In this document: positions 33,922 to 43,263 of the stretch, piece by piece
How the letters are laid out: each line of letters begins with the position of its first letter
How positions within the stretch are numbered: position 1 is the first letter of the stretch
The notes under the pieces: model-generated
What the model saw: the letters and a program-made list of their open reading frames with translations, nothing else
What the model was told of the DNA's origin: nothing
The model's database searches: none
Translations under genes and position numbers: made by a program
Assembly: GCF_000949865.1 (NCBI RefSeq)
Contig: NZ_JWJH01000010.1
Location: 1-64,000 of the forward strand
Reading direction: 5' to 3'
DNA length: 64,000 nucleotides
Source of the DNA: Rhizobium nepotum 39/7
GTDB lineage: Bacteria > Pseudomonadota > Alphaproteobacteria > Rhizobiales > Rhizobiaceae

Positions 33922-36369
33922 ATGACGGGGCAGAGAAAACACAGGGTCCGCCATACAGTGGCTGCCGCGCTGATGGCTGCGACAGGCGCAGGCCTGGTTG
34001 GAGCCGCGCAGGCGCAGCAGCAAACAACACAACGCCAGTTCAGCTTCAACATTTCACGGAAATCTGTTCCCCAGGCCGTCAACGAGATTGGTCGCGTCAC
34101 CGGGCTTTCTGTCGTTTTTCGTGAAAATCGCCCGATCATCGCGTCCGCCAATCCCGTGCAAGGTTCGCTGACTGCTGAGCAGGCGCTTACGATGCTGCTG
34201 TCGGGGACAGGTCTTAGCTATCGTTTCAGCAATGCAACGACGGTTCAGGTGTTTGATCCAGCAGCGTTGGGCACAAGCGGAGCGGCGGTTTCGGTAAATG
34301 GCTCTACAGTCCTGCAGACAATCACCGTCGCGGGCGAGAGTGCCTTCGGTCCGGTTGACGGCATTGTTGCCGCCCGGTCTGCGACAGGTACTAAAACAGA
34401 TACCCCTCTCATCGAAGTTCCGCAGTCCATCAGTGTCATCTCTGCGACCGAAATACGCGAACGCGGCACTGAATCTGTAAAGGACGCAGTCAAGTACAGC
34501 GCAGGTGTTGGCGTCGGTGGCTCGGACAGCTCAATTCGTTCATTCGACAACATGTCAATCCGCGGCTTTGCGCCAGCACCGCTCTATCTTGATGGAACCT
34601 ATCTTCCCTATACGGGTGATAGTGGCGGCTCTCCACAGATAGATCCCTATCTTCTTGAACGTGTAGAGGTAATGAGGGGGCCTTCTTCAGTGCTCTATGG
34701 CCAGAACTATCCGGGTGGCATTGTCAATATGGTCAGCAAGCGGCCAACAAGCGCACCTCTTGGAGAAGTCGTAGTAGGAACGGGCACCGACGGTAGAGCA
34801 TATAGTGCATTTGATGTTTCCGGCCCTGTCGCCGACAGTGATCAGTACTTCTACCGATTGACGGGCGTCGCCACCCGCACGGACACAAATATAGACTATA
34901 CAAATGAAAAGCGCCTGATGATCGCGCCGTCATTCACCTGGAAGCCGCAGGGCGGTACCGAACTGTCGATCATCACACATTTCCAAAAAGACAAAGGTCG
35001 CCCGGACTACCGTCCGCTTCCTTACGAGGGAACTGTTGTTTCCAGCCCACTTGGCAAGATTGATCGGGACCTTTTCACAGGTGAGCCGGACTATAACCGC
35101 TATGAACGCACCCAGGCCGTTGTCGGTTACCAATTCGACCATGAGTTCAATGATGTGTTTTCCGTCCATCATAACGCAAGGTATATTTACGTTGACGATT
35201 CTTACAGGACGTTCTTCAGCAACGGTTACGTCACAACCGGCGGCGTAACCGATTATACGAAGCTCAACCGAAATGCGTATGATTACGCCAGCAAAAACTC
35301 TGTTTTTGCCACCGACACCAACCTTCAGGCGAGCTTCGAAACAGGACCCATTGAGCACAACGCCATTGTCGGCGTGGACTACAAATGGTTCAAGAATGAT
35401 TATTCCGGCTATTACGGATTCGGCAATACGCCGATTGACATCGTTGATCCGATCTATGGCAACTACAGAAGGCCGACACTCGGAGCGCGGTGGGATAACA
35501 GGATCAGCCAGCTCGGCGTTTACGCGCAAGATCAGATAAAGTGGGACAACTGGGTTCTCACGTTAGGCGGGCGTTACGACACAGCGTGGCAGGACGATAA
35601 CGATATTCTTGGTTCCCATCGATCAAAGAAGACGGACCACGACTTTACGGGCCGGGCAGGCCTCACCTATCTTTTCGACAACGGTATTGCTCCGTATGTG
35701 GGCTACGCGACATCTTTCATGCCCTATTCCGGTTTCGACGGTAATTCCAATCCCTTCAAGCCGACAACGGGTCAACAGTACGAGGCAGGCGTCAAATATC
35801 AGCCGGTTGGCTACGATGCGATGTTCACTCTCTCTGCCTATGACCTGAAGCAACAGAATGTGCCCACCTACGACATGTTCACCAATGTCGAGTCTCAAAC
35901 GGGTGAGATCCACGTTCAGGGTTTGGAGTTTGAAGCCAAGGCCACATTTTTCGACAGTCTGGATGTCATCGCGGCAGCCTCTTACACCGACTCGGTTTAC
36001 TCCAAGGCCAACGATGGCACCCAAGGTAACAAGGTGCGCTTCATGCCGCCTGTGGCCGCGTCACTTTGGGTAAAATATAACGTCTCCGACGGTCCGTTGG
36101 AGGGACTGGGTATAGGGGGCGGCGTAAGGTATTCGGGCAGCGGTTACGGCAACGCCGCGAATTCGTTCAAATACCCGGCTTATACAGTTTTTGACGCTGC
36201 GATCTCGTATGACTTTGGCGTAAAAAACGAGGACCTCAAAGGGCTCAGTCTGAATGTGACCGCCTCAAACATTTTCGACAAGTCGTATGTTTCTGGATGC
36301 AGCTACCTCAACGCCTGCTTCTATGGTCAGGCGAGAACGATCGCTGCAAATCTAAGCTATAAGTTTTAA
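33922..36369 (+). CDS. TonB-dependent ferric-siderophore receptor with STN signalling domain
   Basis: 815 aa from ATG 33922, after GAGAAGG. Signal peptide about 1-32 (AQA cleavage). The STN domain (about 38-110) has FSFNISRKSVPQAVNEIGR and the EQALTMLLSGTGL helix, marking a FecA/FpvA-type transducer. The plug follows (VEVPQSISVI-like region, then VEVMRGPSSVLYGQNYPGG). The beta barrel ends with ANLSYKF, the usual terminal aromatic. It imports a ferric siderophore across the outer membrane and signals to FecR. The ligand is not predictable here; ferrichrome-like or coprogen-like is possible. Confidence 0.92.
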   Translation: MTGQRKHRVRHTVAAALMAATGAGLVGAAQAQQQTTQRQFSFNISRKSVPQAVNEIGRVTGLSVVFRENRPIIASANPVQGSLTAEQALTMLLSGTGLSYRFSNATTVQVFDPAALGTSGAAVSVNGSTVLQTITVAGESAFGPVDGIVAARSATGTKTDTPLIEVPQSISVISATEIRERGTESVKDAVKYSAGVGVGGSDSSIRSFDNMSIRGFAPAPLYLDGTYLPYTGDSGGSPQIDPYLLERVEVMRGPSSVLYGQNYPGGIVNMVSKRPTSAPLGEVVVGTGTDGRAYSAFDVSGPVADSDQYFYRLTGVATRTDTNIDYTNEKRLMIAPSFTWKPQGGTELSIITHFQKDKGRPDYRPLPYEGTVVSSPLGKIDRDLFTGEPDYNRYERTQAVVGYQFDHEFNDVFSVHHNARYIYVDDSYRTFFSNGYVTTGGVTDYTKLNRNAYDYASKNSVFATDTNLQASFETGPIEHNAIVGVDYKWFKNDYSGYYGFGNTPIDIVDPIYGNYRRPTLGARWDNRISQLGVYAQDQIKWDNWVLTLGGRYDTAWQDDNDILGSHRSKKTDHDFTGRAGLTYLFDNGIAPYVGYATSFMPYSGFDGNSNPFKPTTGQQYEAGVKYQPVGYDAMFTLSAYDLKQQNVPTYDMFTNVESQTGEIHVQGLEFEAKATFFDSLDVIAAASYTDSVYSKANDGTQGNKVRFMPPVAASLWVKYNVSDGPLEGLGIGGGVRYSGSGYGNAANSFKYPAYTVFDAAISYDFGVKNEDLKGLSLNVTASNIFDKSYVSGCSYLNACFYGQARTIAANLSYKF

Positions 36370-36444
36370 TGGCTGGCTCCGCCATATTATGGCGGAGCCA
36401 CACGTTCATCTGCAAAACCCTGAACTTGATCGGCAACAAAGTCC

Positions 36445-37431
36445 ATGCGCTCTGCAACTTCACTACATATTCGTGGCGCAGTACGAATTCTCATTGTGAC
36501 GATCAGTGTTCTCGTGAGCTGGGCGCCGGCTTGGAGCGAAAACAGTTTTCCCCGCACTGTTTCACATGTGTTTGGCGAGACCATTGTCGAGAAAGAACCT
36601 GTCCGTGTCGTTACACTCGGCTGGAGCGGCGAAGACGCGCTGCTTGCGCTTGGTATCCAGCCTGTGGCGATGACCCGCTACCGCTTTTTTGAAAGCGGGA
36701 TGTTTCCCTGGGCAGAGGCGCGAATCGGAAAATCTGCACCCATCCTTTTGTCCGGTGAACTGGACTACGAGGAAATCGCCGCGCTGCGCCCGGATCTCAT
36801 TCTGGGCGTCTATTCCGGTATGGATCAACTAAGCTTTCAACGGCTTTCAGCGATAGCTCCGACCGTGGCATATCGATCGGGGCCATGGAAGGCTGACTGG
36901 AAAGAGCAACTTGAATTGGTCGGTGACGCAGTTGGAAAGTTGGGTCAAGCAAGGGCACTGATTTTTGAGACAACAGCGGCGTTTTCTAGTCTCGGAAACA
37001 CTTACCCTGTTATGGCCGGAAAAAGCTTCACTTTCGGGACGTATTTTGCAGGTGGCAACAATGTCGTCATCTATCTCCCTTCTGACCCGCGCGTGAAGGC
37101 GTTGACGGAAATGGGACTTGTTTCATCCGCTGGTGTGGCTGAACTTGAAAAAAAGCATCCCGGCGAAACTTCCGTCTCGTTAAGTCTCGAAGAAATTTCT
37201 TCAATCGATGCCGACGTCCTGATCATGTGGTACGGCGAGGGAGCGCGCAATGCAGCCGAGGCGCAACCGTTGTTCGGCGCGCTTGGAGCGGTAAAACGCG
37301 GATCCTATGTTGCGCTCGAACTCCCCGTCGATGTGTGGTCGACATCCGCACTTAGCGTGCTTTCCATTCCGTATGGTTTTCCAAGATTCGTACCGCGTCT
37401 CGCCGAGGCGGCAAGACGCTCGCAGGAGTAG
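36445..37431 (+). CDS. Periplasmic iron-siderophore binding protein
   Basis: 328 aa, FhuD/FepB class-III binding protein. Signal peptide about residues 1-31 (APAWS cleavage). Two lobes joined by a long helix; marker segments are VVTLGWSGEDALLALGIQPV, AALRPDLILGVYSG and LEEISSIDADVLIMWY. It receives the ferric siderophore from the receptor and hands it to the FecCD permeases. It is followed 4 nt after the stop by the siderophore-reductase gene, in the same operon. Confidence 0.9.
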   Translation: MRSATSLHIRGAVRILIVTISVLVSWAPAWSENSFPRTVSHVFGETIVEKEPVRVVTLGWSGEDALLALGIQPVAMTRYRFFESGMFPWAEARIGKSAPILLSGELDYEEIAALRPDLILGVYSGMDQLSFQRLSAIAPTVAYRSGPWKADWKEQLELVGDAVGKLGQARALIFETTAAFSSLGNTYPVMAGKSFTFGTYFAGGNNVVIYLPSDPRVKALTEMGLVSSAGVAELEKKHPGETSVSLSLEEISSIDADVLIMWYGEGARNAAEAQPLFGALGAVKRGSYVALELPVDVWSTSALSVLSIPYGFPRFVPRLAEAARRSQE

Positions 37432-37435
37432 CGTG

Positions 37436-38317
37436 ATGCACAATAATCAGAACCCGACTGTCTCGGGCACCGCTGACGGCCAGGCCGATGCCTATCGCGG
37501 GCATGAACGCGACGCGGATGATGATCATGACCACGATCCCTATATCGAGGACTATTTTCTGGCGACTACCATGTCCGTGGAGCAACTGACACCGTCTATG
37601 GTGCGGATAATTCTGAAGGTAGATGGTGGCGAGCGGCTTGTGGCAAGTGGGCATCCGGACGAGTGGGTGAGGCTTGCGCTGAAGCCTGACGGCGAGACGC
37701 CCGTAACCCTGCCGGTGCTTATGGAGAACGGCAAGTGGGGTAGACCGGATGGATCGCAGCATTGCCCCAATCGTCCATACACGGTCCGACGCTGGGATTC
37801 CGACACCTGCGAGATGACGATCGACCTGGTCGCGCATGAGGGTGGTGTCGCGGCAGAATGGGCAATGCATGCGCGGGTCGGCGATGTGGTCGGCGTCTGC
37901 AATCCGGAAGGTCGCTTCTGGATCCCAAAGCGCAGTGTGTGGCTTTTCATGTTGACCGATATCACCGGGCTTCCAGCCGTGGGACGCGTGCTGGAGGAAC
38001 TTCCACCCGGGTTCAAGACTGTCGTACATGTCGAAATAACCTGCGAGGAGGATCGGCAGGAGATCGAAACTCGTGCGGATGTGTCGATGTCCTGGCACGT
38101 GTGTCACGGGCAGCGACCTGACCGGGAAGGTTATACCGAACTACCGCGCATCGCTGGCGCGATTCATGCGTTGCCTGATGGACCGGGCTACATCTACATC
38201 GCTGGCGAAGCGAAGGCTGTTTCTGCTTGCCGCAAACATTTCCGCGACACACTTGGTTTCGACAAAAACCGTATCGACGCCATCGGTTACTGGATCGAGG
38301 GGCAGGCACGGGTGTGA
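37436..38317 (+). CDS. Siderophore-interacting protein (FAD ferric-siderophore reductase)
   Basis: 293 aa from ATG 37436 (AGGAG site), just after the binding-protein stop. After a charged His/Asp-rich leader (residues 15-35, with RDADDDHDHD) comes the FAD-binding 9 domain with RPYTVRRWD, and then the SIP C-terminal domain ending in EGQARV; a YIAGEAKAVSACRKH segment is near residue 255. ViuB-like enzymes reduce Fe(III) to release iron in the cytosol. Its last codon overlaps the GTG of the permease gene. Confidence 0.92.
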   Translation: MHNNQNPTVSGTADGQADAYRGHERDADDDHDHDPYIEDYFLATTMSVEQLTPSMVRIILKVDGGERLVASGHPDEWVRLALKPDGETPVTLPVLMENGKWGRPDGSQHCPNRPYTVRRWDSDTCEMTIDLVAHEGGVAAEWAMHARVGDVVGVCNPEGRFWIPKRSVWLFMLTDITGLPAVGRVLEELPPGFKTVVHVEITCEEDRQEIETRADVSMSWHVCHGQRPDREGYTELPRIAGAIHALPDGPGYIYIAGEAKAVSACRKHFRDTLGFDKNRIDAIGYWIEGQARV

Positions 38318-39333
38318 TCGCGATCCAGCAGCGATATTCAGGTCTTTCCATTGCCGTTCTCGTGGCAAGCCTGCTTGTGCTTTTTGCGACTTGTGTCCTC
38401 AGCCTGCTGATCGGCGCGCGCTCAATATCACCATCGATGGCATGGGATGCCCTGCGTGCCTATGATGCAGGCCTTACCGACCACATCATCATCCGTGATT
38501 ATCGCCTACCCCGCACTCTGCTCTGTATTATGTCTGGAGCAGCCTTTGGCGTATCCGGGGCATTGATCCAGGCGACAACACGCAATCCCTTGGCGGATCC
38601 GGGCATTCTTGGCGTCAATGCAGGTGCGGCCTTCTTCGTGACGATCACCGTGGGTCTATTCGGATGGCAGTCGATCGGTTCATATGTCTATGCCGCCTTT
38701 GTCGGCGCGGTGGTTGTGGCGCTCCTCGTCTATGCTTTGGGTGCAGCGGGTCGCGACGGCGCGACACCGGTCCGGCTGGTGCTGTCGGGCGTTGCCGTGT
38801 CGGCCGTGCTGGGCGGTATCGGTTCCTCGATCACGCTGCTGAACCCGCAGGCCTTTGACACCATTCGCATGTGGTCGATCGGTTCGGTGGCGGGTCGCGA
38901 CATGTACGTGGTGGAAACGGTCGCACCGTTCATCCTCGTTGGACTGGCCGTCTCGCTGGCCGCATCGCATGCTCTCAATGTCATGGTACTTGGAGATGAT
39001 CTGGCGCGGTCGCTGGGCGCCAGCATCCTGCGTGCCCGCATTCTTGTGGTGATCGCCGTCACGCTGCTCGCCGGTGCGGCTACGGCCGCGGTCGGCCCAA
39101 TCGGTTTTGTGGGCCTGATGGTACCGCATATGGTGCGCTGGTTCACCGGAACTGACCAGAGATGGATTGTACTTCTCACCATGATCGTTGCACCGGTCCT
39201 GTTGCTGATTGCCGATATTACGGGTCGCCTGATCCTTTACCCCAATGAACTTGAGGCGGGTATCGTCACGGCTTTTCTTGGCGCACCTGTGCTGATCCTT
39301 CTGGCCCGTGGAAGAAAGGCCAAGAGTTTATGA
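38314..39333 (+). CDS. FecCD-family iron-siderophore permease (first)
   Basis: 339 aa, GTG start at 38314 in a GTGA overlap with the reductase stop. Polytopic inner-membrane permease of about ten helices, with the family segments RLPRTLLCIMSGAAFGVSGALIQATTRNPLADP and GPIGFVGLMVPHMVRW, the BtuC/FecC-like contact region for the ATPase. It forms a heterodimer with the permease encoded immediately after. Its stop overlaps the next ATG (ATGA). Confidence 0.92.
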   Translation: MIAIQQRYSGLSIAVLVASLLVLFATCVLSLLIGARSISPSMAWDALRAYDAGLTDHIIIRDYRLPRTLLCIMSGAAFGVSGALIQATTRNPLADPGILGVNAGAAFFVTITVGLFGWQSIGSYVYAAFVGAVVVALLVYALGAAGRDGATPVRLVLSGVAVSAVLGGIGSSITLLNPQAFDTIRMWSIGSVAGRDMYVVETVAPFILVGLAVSLAASHALNVMVLGDDLARSLGASILRARILVVIAVTLLAGAATAAVGPIGFVGLMVPHMVRWFTGTDQRWIVLLTMIVAPVLLLIADITGRLILYPNELEAGIVTAFLGAPVLILLARGRKAKSL

Positions 39334-40415
39334 TCGTTTCACGGCAAACCAGCATCGACTTCGGTCGTTGCACTGTGGTGCTGAGAGCCTTTCGGGATCG
39401 CCTGTCATGGCGCCTGGACGCCAGAGGCATGATTATCATTGCCATTCTGTGCGGGCTTGCAGTCCTCATGGCGATCCTGTCGCTGAACAGCGGTAAATAC
39501 CCCATGGCCGTCATGGAGGTGATCGGAGCTCTTGCCGGAGTGGCAGATGCTGGATCGTCAGGTGGAGCCGATGACATGGCGCGGATGATCGTCTTCGAAT
39601 GGCGGCTGCCACGGGTCGCGCTTGCTTTGCTTCTGGGCAGCGCGCTTGGCATGAGCGGGGCGATCTTCCAGTCCCTGACGCGCAATCCCCTCGGTTCTCC
39701 AGATGTCATCGGCTTCTCGGCCGGATCCTATACGGGTGCGCTGGTGGTGATCCTGATGATGTCGGGCGGTTACTACGAGACGGCTGCCGGTGCCCTTACC
39801 GGTGGCATCATGTCGGCTGCGACCGTCTATCTGCTGGCATGGCGTCGGGGCGTGCAGGGGTTCCGGTTGATCATCATCGGCATTGGCGTCGCTGCCATGC
39901 TCGGTGCCTTCAATAGCTGGATGATACGCCAGGCTGATTTGCAGGTGGCGATGTCGGCTTCCATCTGGGGAGCCGGTTCCCTGAACGGGCTCGGTTTCGA
40001 TCAGCTGGTTCCCGTGACAATCGTGCTATGTTGTCTCGTTCCAATGGCCATTTTCCTGTCACGGCCGATGCGGCAGCTGGAATTGGGTGATGATACGGCA
40101 CGCGCGTCGGGCATCAAGGCCAATGCCATGCGGCTTGCACTAATGGTACTGGGTGTGGCGCTGACGGCTACCGTCACGGCTGCTGCCGGACCAATCTCTT
40201 TCATTGCATTGGCCGCACCCCAGATCGCACGGCGACTGACCCGTTCAGGCGGCGTTGCACTGGTGCCTGCGGGCCTTACTGGCGGGGTATTGCTGATCGC
40301 TGCCGACTGGGCAGCTCAGCATGCGCTGGGTGTCCAGCTTCCTGTCGGCGTCATGACGGTGAGCATCGGTGGGTTTTACTTTATATGGCTGCTCGTCAGG
40401 GAGGGACGCAAATGA
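39330..40415 (+). CDS. FecCD-family iron-siderophore permease (second)
   Basis: 361 aa, ATG in an ATGA overlap with the first permease. Signature segments are RLPRVALALLLGSALGMSGAIFQSLTRNPLGSPD and AGPISFIALAAPQIARRL. The N-terminal 30 residues are longer and polar. It pairs with the previous permease; the two are related in sequence as usual for FepD/FepG pairs. It is coupled to the ATPase gene at 40412. Confidence 0.92.
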   Translation: MIVSRQTSIDFGRCTVVLRAFRDRLSWRLDARGMIIIAILCGLAVLMAILSLNSGKYPMAVMEVIGALAGVADAGSSGGADDMARMIVFEWRLPRVALALLLGSALGMSGAIFQSLTRNPLGSPDVIGFSAGSYTGALVVILMMSGGYYETAAGALTGGIMSAATVYLLAWRRGVQGFRLIIIGIGVAAMLGAFNSWMIRQADLQVAMSASIWGAGSLNGLGFDQLVPVTIVLCCLVPMAIFLSRPMRQLELGDDTARASGIKANAMRLALMVLGVALTATVTAAAGPISFIALAAPQIARRLTRSGGVALVPAGLTGGVLLIAADWAAQHALGVQLPVGVMTVSIGGFYFIWLLVREGRK

Positions 40416-41305
40416 TCGCCGACGCTACCCATCCAACCAGCCAGGAGAAAGGGAACCGGCAGCTCATGTCCCAGACCATTCCGAACCGCCTGCATGCCGA
40501 CAGCGTCACACTGCGTTACGATGAGCGAACGGTGTCGCAAGGCCTGTCTGTGTCAATTGCCGATGGCTCCTTTACTGTCATCGTCGGCCCGAATGCCTGC
40601 GGGAAGTCCACACTTCTGCGAGCCCTGTCGCGATTGCTCACCCCAGCTGCGGGAAAGGTCATCCTTGACGGCCGTAATATTGGTGATCTTTCAGCTAAAG
40701 GTGTGGCACGGCAGATAGGGCTTTTATCGCAAAGTGCCGTCGCCCCTGAGGGCATTACGGTCGCGGACCTTGTGGCGCGAGGCCGTTACCCGTACCAGTC
40801 GTTCCTGAGGCAATGGTCGAAGGCAGACGAAGACGCGGTGGTCGCGGCCATGCAGGCCACCCATGTCACGAACCTCTCCGGCCGCAACGTGGATGAACTG
40901 TCGGGCGGCCAACGCCAGCGCGTCTGGATCGCGATGGCGTTGGCACAGGAAACACCGATCCTGTTGCTTGACGAACCAACAACCTTCCTCGACATTGGTC
41001 ACCAGATCGAGCTTCTCGATCTGGTGGCCGATCTCAATGCACAAGGTCGCACCGTCGTTGCCGTACTGCATGATATCAACCATGCCTGTCGTTATGCGAC
41101 CCGGCTGATCGTCATGAAGGATGGGGCGGTTATCGCCGAAGGTCCACCGAACACCATTGTCACGGCGCAGCTGGTGCAGGACGTCTTTGATTTACCTTGC
41201 ATCGTCATTCCCGATCCGGTCTGCGGCACGCCCATGGTCGTGCCGAAGGGGAGGAGACAACATGGAGGTAATTCCAGATGGGCGGAGAGACAGGCATCGG
41301 ATTAA
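40412..41305 (+). CDS. Iron-siderophore ABC transporter ATPase (FepC-type)
   Basis: 297 aa from ATG 40412 (GGAGGGACG site; ATG 40466 is an alternative, since residues 1-18 are variable). Walker A is GPNACGKST at about residue 61, the signature LSGGQRQR near 163, and Walker B ILLLDEPTTF after it, with HDINHACRYA for the H-loop. It energises the two FecCD permeases. Last clear gene of the uptake operon. The tail after the DxVCGTPMVVP segment is ordinary. Confidence 0.93.
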   Translation: MIADATHPTSQEKGNRQLMSQTIPNRLHADSVTLRYDERTVSQGLSVSIADGSFTVIVGPNACGKSTLLRALSRLLTPAAGKVILDGRNIGDLSAKGVARQIGLLSQSAVAPEGITVADLVARGRYPYQSFLRQWSKADEDAVVAAMQATHVTNLSGRNVDELSGGQRQRVWIAMALAQETPILLLDEPTTFLDIGHQIELLDLVADLNAQGRTVVAVLHDINHACRYATRLIVMKDGAVIAEGPPNTIVTAQLVQDVFDLPCIVIPDPVCGTPMVVPKGRRQHGGNSRWAERQASD

Positions 41306-41351
41306 AGCGTCTGACCAAAAATACATGAAAGATTTCGTTGGTGGCGCTTAA
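41262..41351 (+). CDS. Possible 29-codon small ORF after the ATPase
   Basis: A strong GGGGAGGAG site precedes ATG 41262, which opens 29 codons overlapping the ATPase end in another frame (MEVIPDGRRDRHR start). The product is polar and unlike any family I know. It may be a short translated leader, the stump of a lost next gene, or chance. Confidence 0.25.
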   Translation: MEVIPDGRRDRHRIKASDQKYMKDFVGGA

Positions 41352-41651
41352 CGATTTCAGGTCGATGGCTCTACGCTGCGACATTGGAATTTATGTCTAC
41401 AAATAATGTCCGAGCCGTATCGCCAGCGCCACTGCCGGTGCACACTTTGAGGACGGCTTGAGCTACTACGATCTCGCAGCAGGAAAACTGGTCGCTTTAG
41501 AAACGGGTGCGCTGGTCAGCAAACTCGGAGAGCCTGCATGCGAGGGCTCGGTCCTGGCTGGCAGACCCAATCTGCATCGATAGCATGGTAGAAATACTGG
41601 TGGGCTGAGGAAATTCTGGCCCGGATTCGCCTGGCACGGCCCGGCTATACT
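41352..41651. other. Intergenic stretch with a possible gene scrap
   Basis: Between the iron operon and the peptide ABC ATPase. One plus-strand frame at about 41410-41583 reads like protein (EDGLSYYDLAAGKLVALETG, then a stop), but it has no start and no known family. No T-run hairpin is seen. Confidence 0.3.
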
Positions 41652-43262
41652 CTACGGTACTACCTCCGCCGAAAACGCAGATTTGATCAGTGTTTTCGTA
41701 TATTCAGCCGCCGGCCGGTTGAATATCGCATCCGTTTCTCCTTCCTCTTCAATCTTCCCGTTTCTCATTACGATGACGTAATCCGAAATGGCCTTGATGA
41801 CAGAGAGATCATGGCTGATGAAAATGTAGGAAAGGCCGTGCGTTTTCTGCAGATTACGCAGCAGGTCGATAACCTGTCCTTGAATGGATCGGTCCAGCGC
41901 AGATGTAGGTTCGTCGAGAATGACGACGTCCGGCTTGAGGATGATCGCGCGGGCGATTGCGATACGCTGGCGTTGCCCGCCTGAAAACTCGTGCGGGTAA
42001 CGGTTGCGGGCGGCGGGATCGAGACCGACTTCTTTCAGTGCTTCGATTGCCCGCTTGTCTCTCTCCGCGCGGCTGAGCTGTGGCTCGTGTACAAAGAGAC
42101 CCTCAGTGATAATCTCCCCGACAGTCTGTCTTGGCGAAAGCGAACCATAGGGATCCTGGAAGACAAGCTGCAACTGTCGTCGCAATGGCCTCATTGCCTT
42201 CCTGCCAAGTCCGCTGATTTCCGTCTTGCCGAAGAAAATGCGGCCCTTCGCAGAGATAAGACGCAGAAGCGCGCGGCCAAGCGTGGACTTGCCCGATCCG
42301 GATTCACCCACGATGCCGATGGTCTGCCCTTGATGAAGATTGACACTTACGCTGTCCACGGCCCGGAACTCCCGCGACTTCGACAGGAAGCCGCCCGGTA
42401 TCACATAATCAATCGTCACGTCCTGGCCGGAGAGAACAACCGGTGCCTCTTCACCGACAGGCAGCTTGCGCCCGCTGGGTTCGGCATCGAGAAGCATCCT
42501 CGTATAGTCCGCCTGCGGGCGCTCGAAGATGTCTTCCGTCGCACCGGATTCAACGATTTCGCCGCGGCGCATAACCGCAACACGATCAGCAAAATGCCTG
42601 ACCACACCGAGATCGTGCGTGATCAGCACCACGGCCATGCCGAAGCGCTGCTGCAACGACTTCAGAAGATCGAGGATCTGCGCCTGGATTGTCACATCGA
42701 GCGCGGTGGTTGGCTCATCCGCGATCAGAATATCCGGCTCGTTTGCCAGCGCCATGGCGATCATGACGCGCTGGCGCTGGCCGCCGGAAAGCTCATGTGG
42801 GTAGCTGTCGATCCGCCGTTCCGGGTCGGGTATACCGACAAGCTTCAGAAGTTCGAGAACGCGTGCCCTCGCTTGCTTCCTGCTTCCTCCCCGGTGATGG
42901 AGGATTGGTTCGGCGATCTGCGCGCCGATCCTGTAGAGAGGATCGAGCGAGGTCATCGGCTCCTGGAAAATCATGGTGATTTTCGCGCCCCGGATATTGT
43001 TCAGCTCTTTGACCGGCAGGCCTATCAATTCGCGTCCACGATATTGAGCCGAACCCTGGATGACACCGTTGGAAGCCAAGAGGCCCATGATGCCCATCAT
43101 GGTCTGGCTTTTGCCGGAGCCGGATTCTCCAACGACAGCAAGTGTTTCTCCCTGCCTGACGTGGAGATCGATGCCTTTGACGGCGCTGACCGTGCCGTCT
43201 GGCGTGGTGAAATCGACCTTGAGACTGCGGACGGTGAGAATGTTTTCAGATGTCGTGTTCAT
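41652..43262 (-). CDS. Peptide ABC transporter ATPase, fused double domain (importer 1)
   Basis: 536 aa from ATG 43262. Two full ATP-binding cassettes in one chain, as in YejF: cassette 1 with [11 protein letters not shown] and [14 protein letters not shown], cassette 2 with [11 protein letters not shown] and [14 protein letters not shown], each followed by ADEPTTALD or [16 protein letters not shown]-terminal segments ([13 protein letters not shown]) confirm the peptide class. It starts 2 nt after the OppC stop, so it is coupled, and is last in the operon. Confidence 0.93.
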   Translation of the reverse strand: MNTTSENILTVRSLKVDFTTPDGTVSAVKGIDLHVRQGETLAVVGESGSGKSQTMMGIMGLLASNGVIQGSAQYRGRELIGLPVKELNNIRGAKITMIFQEPMTSLDPLYRIGAQIAEPILHHRGGSRKQARARVLELLKLVGIPDPERRIDSYPHELSGGQRQRVMIAMALANEPDILIADEPTTALDVTIQAQILDLLKSLQQRFGMAVVLITHDLGVVRHFADRVAVMRRGEIVESGATEDIFERPQADYTRMLLDAEPSGRKLPVGEEAPVVLSGQDVTIDYVIPGGFLSKSREFRAVDSVSVNLHQGQTIGIVGESGSGKSTLGRALLRLISAKGRIFFGKTEISGLGRKAMRPLRRQLQLVFQDPYGSLSPRQTVGEIITEGLFVHEPQLSRAERDKRAIEALKEVGLDPAARNRYPHEFSGGQRQRIAIARAIILKPDVVILDEPTSALDRSIQGQVIDLLRNLQKTHGLSYIFISHDLSVIKAISDYVIVMRNGKIEEEGETDAIFNRPAAEYTKTLIKSAFSAEVVP

Positions 43263-43263
43263 G

